Source: Desulfobacterales bacterium | GTDB taxonomy: Bacteria; Desulfobacterota; Desulfobulbia; Desulfobulbales; BM004 | Assembly (NCBI GenBank): GCA_012974315.1 | Contig: JAAXQI010000080.1 | Span: 1-6,027, forward strand | Length of the DNA: 6,027 nt | Reading direction: 5' to 3' | Shown: in pieces, positions 1-6,027 of the stretch | Layout: each line of letters opens with the position of its first letter | Position numbering within the stretch: the stretch's first letter is position 1 | The notes under the pieces: generated by a model | Told to the model about the DNA's origin: nothing | Databases searched by the model: none | The model's input: the letters and a program-made list of their open reading frames with translations, nothing else | Made by a program: the position numbers and the translations under genes

Positions 1-730
1 TTTTATTGCTGTCAACATAGGCGTAAGCGCTGTGTTTATGAATAGACTCAAAACTTTCAACGCTTACTGAAAACCAGTAAATATTTCCATGCTTTTTTGC
101 AAGTTCAGACACTTTTCGGACAACATCTTCAACAAACATAGGATTATCATACGCCTGCTCTGTGACGTGCTTCTCATCCGGTCTTTTTAATAGGGCATAC
201 ACCTGGCTTGATGCAGCGGACTCGACCATATCTATCAAATCCTCCAGCCAGATAAATCCAGTAAATTTAACATTTAAATTTACCTCTGCTCTCTGGTTGT
301 GGGCACCACCAGTACTTATCTCCTTTGAACAGGGACATAATGTGGTGACAGGCACCTGGACAGAAAGCATGAAGTCTTCATTCTTACCAATACTTCCTGT
401 AAAACTACAGGTATATTCCATCAGACTTGTGGTTTTTGAAACCGGCGCTTTTTTTTCTATAAAGTATGAGAACGTCATTTCAAGATGTGCAGCTTCTGCC
501 TGAAGGTCATCTTTGACTTCTGAGAGCAGTTTTGCAAGGATGTTTACACTGATGTCGTCCTGGTACTTATTGAGTGCAGCAATAAAAGTTGAGACGCAGG
601 TTTCCCTGTAATGCTTTGGGATATCAGCATGCAAACTGATACTGGCCACTGTTTCCTGAAGGGTTCCGGGTTTTTCGCGGATTTTGACCGGGAATTTTAT
701 ATCTTTTACGCCAACGGTTGTAATCTTCAT
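1..730 (-). CDS. folE2: GTP cyclohydrolase FolE2 (type IB), 3' end cut by window edge
   Basis: Converts GTP to 7,8-dihydroneopterin triphosphate and formate, the first step of tetrahydrofolate synthesis and of queuosine precursor synthesis, in the cytoplasm. I translated 243 complete codons from the ATG at 728-730 to the left edge with no stop; the family is usually about 255-270 residues, so only the C-terminal tail is missing. The FolE2 signature is clear: LCPCSKEIS at residues 131-139 followed by GAHNQR at 142-147, then AYDNPMFVEDVVR at 193-205 and ESIHKH at 228-233. Residues matching the catalytic or metal-binding set of the Neisseria enzyme by spacing are C132, C134, H144, E186 and H231. 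FolE2 is unrelated in sequence to zinc-dependent FolE (type IA) and can use other divalent metals (family knowledge). It lies 23 bases after the ykgJ-like stop with no evident Shine-Dalgarno, so it is probably translated as the last visible gene of the tkt run. The N-terminus is shorter than in many homologues. Confidence 0.95.
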   Translation of the reverse strand, partial: MKITTVGVKDIKFPVKIREKPGTLQETVASISLHADIPKHYRETCVSTFIAALNKYQDDISVNILAKLLSEVKDDLQAEAAHLEMTFSYFIEKKAPVSKTTSLMEYTCSFTGSIGKNEDFMLSVQVPVTTLCPCSKEISTGGAHNQRAEVNLNVKFTGFIWLEDLIDMVESAASSQVYALLKRPDEKHVTEQAYDNPMFVEDVVRKVSELAKKHGNIYWFSVSVESFESIHKHSAYAYVDSNK

Positions 731-753
731 TTTTGTTAATACCGATAGAACAA

Positions 754-1419
754 TTAGGCCTGAATCAATATGATTTCCCCCTGAACCTCTCTGGGAATCA
801 AATCAAATTGTGAAAGAATCTTGAACAAAGGTCTGCCAAAACAGAAAAGCTCGAGGTCAAGATTCAAATTTAAATGCTTGAGAGCTTCAGATCTCAAGGC
901 CAAGTCTATATTCACTAACTCGGTTAATTCTGCAAGACTATTTTGGTGAATCTTTCCCTTTTGTGCAATAAGCAACTGATCAAGGCTTTCAAGGTTACAC
1001 TCTTTTTCATGTCTATCAATATATTCAATGATAGGTTCCTCTGATGCAATTATATCTAATCTGCCCAGAAGATTTTTGCCCGCAACGTTTTTTAACTCAG
1101 CCGTATCCCAACACTTCAGTAAATTGCATTCCAAAGGTCGGTGTTGGTATATTGAGCATGAAAAACTGCTCTGGTCAAAAAAAACACAGGACCATTGGCC
1201 ATTTGTTCCTTTCAGTTTGATAATTTCAGTCGTGGCCCATTCCGGTCTGTTTTCTTCAAGAGAAAAGACTGGCTCCCCTCTGCGGACAGTAATCAGAGAT
1301 TCCCGGTCAAGGGATTTTTTCAGGAGAAGTTGTTTGTCTTCAATGTGAAGGGCAGGGCCGCCTTTCATGCAGCACGTCCCGCAGCGTTCACATTCAGTTT
1401 TTACTCTATGTTTAGACAT
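754..1419 (-). CDS. YkgJ-family CxxCxxCC cysteine-cluster protein
   Basis: A 221-residue soluble protein of the YkgJ/UPF0153 family, thought to chelate zinc or iron through clustered cysteines; its biochemical role is not established. The diagnostic N-terminal motif CERCGTCC lies at residues 10-17 (C10, C13, C16, C17). The second half of the family signature follows as C78, then CSIYQHRPLEC at 88-98 and C103. Further cysteines occur at 141 and 193. The C-terminal half (about 105-221) is leucine-rich and charged, with no motif I recognise and no membrane segment or signal peptide. The ATG at 1417-1419 is the natural start: an in-frame TAA lies four codons upstream (1429-1431), and the cysteine motif begins at residue 10. 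No strong Shine-Dalgarno is visible. The gene begins 29 bases after the channel gene stop and ends 23 bases before folE2, which suggests a shared transcript. Confidence 0.88.
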   Translation of the reverse strand: MSKHRVKTECERCGTCCMKGGPALHIEDKQLLLKKSLDRESLITVRRGEPVFSLEENRPEWATTEIIKLKGTNGQWSCVFFDQSSFSCSIYQHRPLECNLLKCWDTAELKNVAGKNLLGRLDIIASEEPIIEYIDRHEKECNLESLDQLLIAQKGKIHQNSLAELTELVNIDLALRSEALKHLNLNLDLELFCFGRPLFKILSQFDLIPREVQGEIILIQA

Positions 1420-1448
1420 TGGTGAAAGTTATGAAAGCAGTATGAAAA

Positions 1449-2270
1449 TTAAAATTTTGCACCACAGTATTTACAGAAATCGGCATCAGCGTCATGTCCC
1501 TCAGCACCGCAATCCTTGCATAATTGGGTTGCCTTTTTCTTGGAGGACAACTGGGAAAGTTCTACCGTAACTATACCTGTAGGCACTGCAATGATGCTGT
1601 AACCAAGAATCATGATACATGCAGCCAGCATCTGCCCTATATTTGTTTGCGGGGATATATCACCATAGCCTACCGTTGTAAGAGTTACAATTGCCCAGTA
1701 AATGGATCTGGGAATGCTGGTAAATCCATTTTCAGCACCTTCAATGAGATACATCATTGATCCAAAAATAATCACCAGGGTCAGGACAGTAAATAGAAAG
1801 ACGATGATTTTTCTTATGCTGGCTCGCAATGCCTTCATCAGAAAAAGGGCCTCGCTCATATACTGTACAAGTTTTAAAACCCTGAAAATTCTCAGTATCC
1901 TTAAGACACGGACAACAAGAAGATATTCACTGCCTGGAATAAAAAGACTGATGTAGGTTGGGATGATGGCCAAGAGGTCAACAATACCGAAAAAACTGGT
2001 AGCATAAAGTAAAGGACGACCGACACAGATGAGACGCAGGATATATTCAATGGTGAAAACAATGGTAAAAAACCATTCAATGCCAGTGAGTAAAGAGCCG
2101 TAATTTATACTGATGCTACTGACACTGTCCAGCATGACGGCAAGGACACTTGCAAGAATGCTTACGATAAGGAGAATGTCAAACCATTTGCCTGCAGGGG
2201 TTTCAGCCCCAAAAATTATCTCATGCAGGGTGTCACGCCAGGGTGCTCTTTTGTTATGTGTTTCATTCAT
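1449..2270 (-). CDS. Voltage-gated-type potassium channel with C-terminal zinc ribbon
   Basis: A 273-residue inner-membrane cation channel of the six-transmembrane Kv superfamily (ion_trans family). Segments by hydropathy: S1 about 29-50, S2 62-84, S3 92-111, S4 115-135, S5 154-176, pore helix 187-198, S6 211-238. S4 carries basic residues at every third position (R121, R124, R127, R130, K133), the voltage-sensor pattern. The filter TTVGYGD at 198-204 is the potassium-selectivity signature. A short cytoplasmic tail ends in a zinc ribbon with CKDC (251-254) and CKYC (266-269). I prefer the ATG at 2268-2270. A TTG at 2304-2306 would add 12 residues and has a possible AGG upstream, but it directly abuts an in-frame TGA (2307-2309), and the added residues look unlike the usual N-terminus of such channels, which starts shortly before the WRDTLHEIIF-like stretch. 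Charged-residue gating is family knowledge; ion selectivity here is inferred from the filter. Confidence 0.92.
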   Translation of the reverse strand: MNETHNKRAPWRDTLHEIIFGAETPAGKWFDILLIVSILASVLAVMLDSVSSISINYGSLLTGIEWFFTIVFTIEYILRLICVGRPLLYATSFFGIVDLLAIIPTYISLFIPGSEYLLVVRVLRILRIFRVLKLVQYMSEALFLMKALRASIRKIIVFLFTVLTLVIIFGSMMYLIEGAENGFTSIPRSIYWAIVTLTTVGYGDISPQTNIGQMLAACIMILGYSIIAVPTGIVTVELSQLSSKKKATQLCKDCGAEGHDADADFCKYCGAKF

Positions 2271-2346
2271 GTTGGGAATCTTTTCAAGTGCTGCTACTTT
2301 ATCCAATCATGATGCCTAAACACCCTGTGCAGGATCAAAAGTTCTC

Positions 2347-4359
2347 TTAACCATTAACAAGACTCTTGACCGCCTGAACCACAGAATCAGCAGTAATGCC
2401 GAAATTTGTAAACAGGTCATTAATGGGTGCAGATGCTCCAAAATGATCAAGTCCGATAGCTTTACCGTTCATTCCTAAATATTTATGCCATCCCTGGGTA
2501 GCACCAGCCTCGATAGAAACCCTTGCCTTGACATTTGCCGGCAAAACAGAGTTTTTATATTCCTGGGTTTGATCATCGAATAATTCCCAACTGGGCATAC
2601 TGACAACCCTGGCAGCTACACCATCCTGCGCGAGAGTTTCTGCAGCTTCAAGAGCCAGTTTCACTTCAGAACCGCTGGCAAGGATAAGTGCATCAGGTGT
2701 GCCATCAACATCTTTAAGTACGTAGGCGCCCCTGTGCAACAATTCTGCCGGGCCGAATACAGTACGGTCAAGAGTTGGTAAAGATTGTCTTGTCAGGGCC
2801 AGAACGGTTGGTCCTTTGTTGCTTTTAATAGCAAACTTCCAGGCCTCGGCAGTTTCGTTTGCATCAGCTGGGCGAAGAACTGTAACGTTGGGCATTGACC
2901 GTAGGGAAGCCAGGTGTTCAATAGGCTGATGGGTTGGCCCATCTTCTCCAAGGCCGATACTGTCATGGGTCAGTACATAGATGGTATGCTGTTTCATCAG
3001 GGCAGCCAGACGAATAGCCGGCCGCATATAATCAGAGAAAATCAGGAAGGTGCCGCCATAGGGAATAAATCCCCCGTGTAAGGCCATGCCGTTGAGAACG
3101 GCTGTCATGCCGAATTCACGCACCCCGAAATGAATATTCCGCTGGTCATAGGAACCTGCCTGAAAATTTTCCTCATTGTCAATCCAGGTTTTATTCGATG
3201 GCGCGAGGTCTGCAGAACCACCCATCAGGGCTGGTACATTTTTGGCAATGGCATTTAAAACCTGACCTGAAATAACTCGCGTAGCCTTTCCTTTTGGATC
3301 TGCAGGAAATACAGGAATCTCCTTATCCCAATCTTGCGGGAGTTCCCCTTTGATTTGTTTTTCAAACATTGATCCCAGATCAGGAAACTCATTCAGGTAG
3401 CTTCTAAAGGATTCAGTCCACTGCTGTTCAAGTTCAAGGCCTTTGTCTACAGACTTTCTAAAATGACTCAGTGCTTCTTCAGGAATATAAAAAGTAGGTT
3501 CCTGGGGCCATCCAAGTTTTTCCTTGGTTAATCTTCTTTCTTCATCACCGAGTGGTTCGCCATGTGCCTTTGCCGTATCCTGGCGATTGGGACTGCCAAA
3601 TCCTATGGATGTCCGTACAGCAACAAGAGAAGGCCGGTCCGTTTCATTACGCGCTGCAGTTAATGCATCCTCAATAGCTTGAAGATCGTTGCCGTCTTCA
3701 ACCTGCTGGACATGCCATCCATAGGCCTCAAATCTTTGCAAACGATTTTCGGTAAAGGCGATATCTGTTTTCCCTTCTATGGAAATATGGTTATCATCAT
3801 AAAGATATATGAGTTTACCCAGCTTCAAATGTCCTGCGAATGATGCAGCTTCATGGGATATGCCTTCCATGAGATCACCATCACTGATAATCCCGTAAGT
3901 ATAATGGTCGACAATGTCATGATTTGATTTGTTGAATCTCGCTGCCAGGTGGCGTTCGGCAATTGCCATTCCCACTCCGGTTGCAAAACCCTGCCCTAAA
4001 GGTCCGGTTGTGGTCTCAACTCCTGGAGTATCTCCATATTCAGGATGCCCCGGGGTTTTACTTCCCCATTGGCGAAAGTTTTTTAAATCATCAAGGGACA
4101 GGTCATAACCGCTTAAGTGAAGCAGGCTATAAAGAAGCATAGAACCATGACCGGCCGACAAGACAAAACGGTCCCTGTCAAGCCAACCTGGATTTCTCGG
4201 ACTATGACGCAGAAATTTTGTCCAGAGGACGTATGCCATAGGAGCTGCGCCCATTGGCATTCCAGGATGTCCGGAATTTGCCTGTTGCACAGCGTCAACA
4301 GATAAAAAACGGATAGTATTGATGCAGAGTTCGTCAAGAGCTGGATTCTGTGAGTTCAT
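2347..4359 (-). CDS. tkt: Transketolase
   Basis: A complete 670-residue thiamine-diphosphate enzyme, the usual length for bacterial transketolase (about 660-670). It moves two-carbon ketol units between sugar phosphates (for example xylulose 5-phosphate plus ribose 5-phosphate to sedoheptulose 7-phosphate plus glyceraldehyde 3-phosphate) in the cytoplasmic non-oxidative pentose phosphate pathway. The N-terminal domain has SGHPG (H31), SAGHGSML (H71), TPGHPEYG (H105) and the ThDP/metal motif SDGDLMEG at 159-166. H267 lies in KAHGEPLG. The central pyrimidine-binding domain has GSADLAPSN at 381-389, the cofactor-activating E415 in FGVREFGM, and GEDGPTHQP at 471-479 (H477). R524 fits a phosphate-binding position, and the C-terminal domain runs from about 540 to 670. 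All key residues match the E. coli enzyme at a steady offset. The ATG at 4357-4359 is supported by AGAGG six bases upstream and by the normal N-terminus. It probably heads the run that continues into the channel, ykgJ-like and folE2 genes. Confidence 0.98.
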   Translation of the reverse strand: MNSQNPALDELCINTIRFLSVDAVQQANSGHPGMPMGAAPMAYVLWTKFLRHSPRNPGWLDRDRFVLSAGHGSMLLYSLLHLSGYDLSLDDLKNFRQWGSKTPGHPEYGDTPGVETTTGPLGQGFATGVGMAIAERHLAARFNKSNHDIVDHYTYGIISDGDLMEGISHEAASFAGHLKLGKLIYLYDDNHISIEGKTDIAFTENRLQRFEAYGWHVQQVEDGNDLQAIEDALTAARNETDRPSLVAVRTSIGFGSPNRQDTAKAHGEPLGDEERRLTKEKLGWPQEPTFYIPEEALSHFRKSVDKGLELEQQWTESFRSYLNEFPDLGSMFEKQIKGELPQDWDKEIPVFPADPKGKATRVISGQVLNAIAKNVPALMGGSADLAPSNKTWIDNEENFQAGSYDQRNIHFGVREFGMTAVLNGMALHGGFIPYGGTFLIFSDYMRPAIRLAALMKQHTIYVLTHDSIGLGEDGPTHQPIEHLASLRSMPNVTVLRPADANETAEAWKFAIKSNKGPTVLALTRQSLPTLDRTVFGPAELLHRGAYVLKDVDGTPDALILASGSEVKLALEAAETLAQDGVAARVVSMPSWELFDDQTQEYKNSVLPANVKARVSIEAGATQGWHKYLGMNGKAIGLDHFGASAPINDLFTNFGITADSVVQAVKSLVNG

Positions 4360-4365
4360 GTAAAG

Positions 4366-4370
4366 CCTCT
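4366..4370 (-). promoter_or_regulatory. Shine-Dalgarno site of tkt
   Basis: On the minus strand AGAGG stands six bases before the transketolase ATG, a standard spacing. It is the clearest ribosome binding site in the window and fixes the tkt start. Confidence 0.7.
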
Positions 4371-4419
4371 GTGCTAGAAAATTTATAGATAAATACGAAA
4401 ATATGATAATAGGGTTTTG

Positions 4420-4448
4420 TTTTTATCGCATTACAACATATTTCTCAA
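4420..4448 (-). promoter_or_regulatory. Candidate sigma-70-type promoter for tkt and downstream genes
   Basis: In the 118-base AT-rich gap upstream of tkt, the minus strand reads TTGAGA (4443-4448), a 17-base spacer, then TAAAAA (4420-4425), giving a leader of roughly 55 bases. A rival pair is TTGTAA (4431-4436) and TATTAT (4406-4411) with a long 19-base spacer. Both are imperfect and the region is AT-rich enough for chance matches. Position is the main support: this is the only gap large enough for a promoter ahead of the four-gene run. Confidence 0.3.
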
Positions 4449-4461
4449 GGGTCTAATGAAC

Positions 4462-4493
4462 CTTTCTGTTTGCAGTTTCAATTCTGCAGAAAG
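4462..4493 (-). other. Inverted repeat at the 3' end of the DUF255 gene
   Basis: CTTTCTG (4462-4468) pairs with CAGAAAG (4487-4493), and an inner TGCAG/CTGCA pair could extend the stem with a small bulge. It spans the TGA stop (4478-4480) of the DUF255 gene. It might slow or end transcription from that gene or protect its 3' end, but no T-run follows on the minus strand, so it is not a canonical intrinsic terminator. Confidence 0.3.
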
Positions 4494-6027
4494 ATTCTTA
4501 ACTGCTCTGGATCACAGGTAGGTGATTTACAGCTGTAGTTTTGACAGACATAAGCCGTAGATTTGCCTTCAATTGAGATGTGATCTGCTGTATAAGGTGC
4601 CAGCTTTTCTAGTATTTTGTCATCAGCACTGGAGTCTTTTACAATGGTGACAGTATTTGGTGAAAAAGTATTTCCGATGATGGCTAACATTTCCCGGGTA
4701 TCTTTTGCCCGGGGATCACCGACGATAATTATTTCAGTGGTTGGTGTCAGGGAAAAATATAAGTTTGCCAGAAATTGTGTGTAGCCGCTGGGCACCTCTT
4801 TAAGAGGCTTGGAAAATGCCTGTATTAGAAGTTTGGCCTTTAAGCCAAGTTCCCTGTTGGCAGTTAACCGTTCGAGACGCAGAAGATTGCCCAGGGCAAT
4901 TGAGTTGCCGGAGGGGAGGGCGCCGTCATAGATTTCTTTGGGCCGTATTAGAAGCGACTCGCCATCATAAGGAGTGAGAAAGAACCCCCCTTCAATTTCA
5001 TCCCAGAAGAGTTCCAGCATCATTTCATTTAAAATGACAGCTTCTTTTAGAATTTGTGTATTAAAATCCGTTTCATATAATTCAAGCAATCCCCAGACAA
5101 GAAAAGCATAATCACACAGCAGTCCTTTTATTGCAGACTCCCCTTCACGATATCGATGCAGGAGTCTTTTGTCAGTATCACGCATGGTTGATAGAATAAA
5201 ATCAGCACTTTTGGATGCTGCTTTTAAATAATCCGCACTGCCGAGGGTTTTAGCACCGAGGGCCAAAGCACCAATCATCAGACCATTCCAGTCAGTGAGA
5301 ATTTTATCATCCTTATACGGGTGGATTCTTTTTTCACGAAGATCGAATAATTTTTTTCTGATTGTTTCATGCTCAACTTTGAGATCCCCGGAACTTTTTG
5401 TGGAGGCTATATTGTTTTCAGATATTGACTTTTGAAGATAAAATATATTTGCACCGGTTTTTGTGCCAGTGGACTCATCATGGAAATTGCCTTCTGCCTT
5501 TACATTGTATGTTGTCCTGATCAGTTCAAATTGGGCAGGGGACAAAGTCTTTTCAAGTTCTTTTTGGGTCCATATATAAAACTTTCCTTCCACTCCCTCA
5601 CTATCAGCGTCTTCAGCCGAATAAAAACCACCTCCCGGTGCGGTCATATCACGAAGCACATAGGTGATAATTTCCTGTGCTGTCTGTTTGAAAAGAGGAT
5701 TTTTAGTAGCCTGGTAGCCCTCTAGATAGGCAATGGCTAAAAGAGCCTGGTCGTAGAGCATTTTTTCAAAATGAGGAACCAGCCATTTTGCATCGGTGGC
5801 GTACCGGTGAAACCCAAATCCAATATGATCATATATGCCGCCTTGTCTCATGGCCGTAAGTGTGCTTTCAACCATGGATATGGCCGGACTATCTCCTGTC
5901 ATTTTCCAGTATCGCAACAAAAAGTTAATCGTATGGGGTGTCGGAAATTTGGGAGCTTTGCTGAATCCTCCATGAACCGTATCATATCGATTGGTTAGTT
6001 CACCGAAAGCTTTATGAAGTATTTTTT
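4478..6027 (-). CDS. DUF255/YyaL (SPATA20-like) thioredoxin-domain protein, 5' end cut by window edge
   Basis: The frame stays open to the right edge, so this is the C-terminal 515 residues of a protein family that is usually near 650-700 residues and starts with a thioredoxin-like DUF255 domain; that domain lies outside the window. What is visible is the linker and the (alpha/alpha)6-barrel resembling N-acylglucosamine 2-epimerase. Counting from the first complete codon at the edge, family motifs are GGFSKAPKFP (19-28), GGIYDHIGFGFHRY (62-75), PHFEKMLYDQAL (84-95), GGGFYSAEDADSEG (132-145), DDKILTDWNGLMI (239-251) and DGALPSGNS (367-375). The C-terminal tail carries C494, C499 and C504 (CQNYSCKSPTC), common in this family. 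A TTG at 5918-5920 could be mistaken for the start, but 35 conserved in-frame codons precede it, including GGF and APKFP. Bacterial members (B. subtilis YyaL) and human SPATA20 have no firmly established activity. It ends in TGA, 118 bases ahead of tkt. Confidence 0.93.
   Translation of the reverse strand, partial: KILHKAFGELTNRYDTVHGGFSKAPKFPTPHTINFLLRYWKMTGDSPAISMVESTLTAMRQGGIYDHIGFGFHRYATDAKWLVPHFEKMLYDQALLAIAYLEGYQATKNPLFKQTAQEIITYVLRDMTAPGGGFYSAEDADSEGVEGKFYIWTQKELEKTLSPAQFELIRTTYNVKAEGNFHDESTGTKTGANIFYLQKSISENNIASTKSSGDLKVEHETIRKKLFDLREKRIHPYKDDKILTDWNGLMIGALALGAKTLGSADYLKAASKSADFILSTMRDTDKRLLHRYREGESAIKGLLCDYAFLVWGLLELYETDFNTQILKEAVILNEMMLELFWDEIEGGFFLTPYDGESLLIRPKEIYDGALPSGNSIALGNLLRLERLTANRELGLKAKLLIQAFSKPLKEVPSGYTQFLANLYFSLTPTTEIIIVGDPRAKDTREMLAIIGNTFSPNTVTIVKDSSADDKILEKLAPYTADHISIEGKSTAYVCQNYSCKSPTCDPEQLRIFLQN

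Noticed and set aside
162..503. Plus-strand open frame of 113 codons
   Set aside because: It lies wholly opposite the folE2 coding frame, which has the full catalytic signature; the plus-strand product has no recognisable motif.
1028..1956. Several plus-strand open frames of 67-106 codons
   Set aside because: All are antisense to the ykgJ-like or channel genes, overlap one another in different frames and show no family motifs.
2204..2217. Inverted repeat GGGG...CCCC within the channel gene, considered as a terminator
   Set aside because: It is short, inside the coding sequence near the N-terminus, and has no T-run after it; probably chance.
2113..2319. Plus-strand open frame antisense to the 5' end of the channel gene
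   Set aside because: It is the complement of the well-supported channel N-terminus, with no ribosome site or recognisable domain.
2271..2346. Possible terminator or promoter between tkt and the channel gene
   Set aside because: Only a tiny CCTG/CAGG palindrome is present, with no T-run and no convincing promoter boxes.
2828..4000. SDGDLMEG in transketolase instead of the classical GDG start of the ThDP motif, considered as a missing key residue
   Set aside because: The metal-binding Asp and following Gly are retained, and SDGD variants are common among bacterial transketolases.
4113..4337. Minus- and plus-strand open frames inside the 5' part of tkt
   Set aside because: They are alternative frames of a strongly conserved transketolase region (SGHPG and SAGHG motifs) and have no features of their own.
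5432..5998. Plus-strand open frames of 97 and 75 codons
   Set aside because: Both are antisense to conserved motifs of the DUF255 protein and have no independent support.

Overview
This window holds five protein-coding genes, all on the minus strand and packed tightly. Read in transcription order (right to left) they are: the C-terminal three quarters of a DUF255/YyaL-type (SPATA20-like) thioredoxin-domain protein, cut by the right edge; a complete transketolase; a six-transmembrane voltage-gated-type potassium channel with a C-terminal zinc ribbon; a YkgJ-type CxxCxxCC cysteine-cluster protein; and FolE2 (type IB GTP cyclohydrolase), whose last residues are cut by the left edge. There is no RNA gene, mobile element, CRISPR array or long repeat that I can support. 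No stretch above about 120 bases lacks a gene.

Layout: the DUF255 gene ends at 4478 and is followed by a 118-base AT-rich gap, the only place with room for a promoter. From there tkt, the channel gene, ykgJ-like and folE2 follow with gaps of 76 (or 40, depending on the channel start), 29 and 23 bases. None of these gaps has a convincing hairpin plus T-run, so the four genes are probably co-transcribed (inference). The last two genes lack a clear Shine-Dalgarno sequence, whereas tkt has a good one.

Organism: a bacterium of moderate to low GC. The Proteobacteria-like transketolase, the channel with its zinc ribbon, a YkgJ protein and FolE2 suggest a Gram-negative, perhaps Desulfobacterota (former Deltaproteobacteria) or a neighbouring lineage. 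This is an impression from protein style, not a measured result, and I would not press it below phylum.

Functionally the genes do not form an obvious pathway. Transketolase serves the non-oxidative pentose phosphate pathway. FolE2 opens folate and/or queuosine synthesis from GTP. The channel is a membrane cation channel, and the DUF255 and YkgJ proteins have no firmly established function. A loose common thread is metal- or cysteine-binding (zinc ribbon, CxxCxxCC cluster, FolE2 as the flexible-metal alternative to zinc-dependent FolE), but this is speculative. I see ordinary chromosomal genes here and no clear new system.
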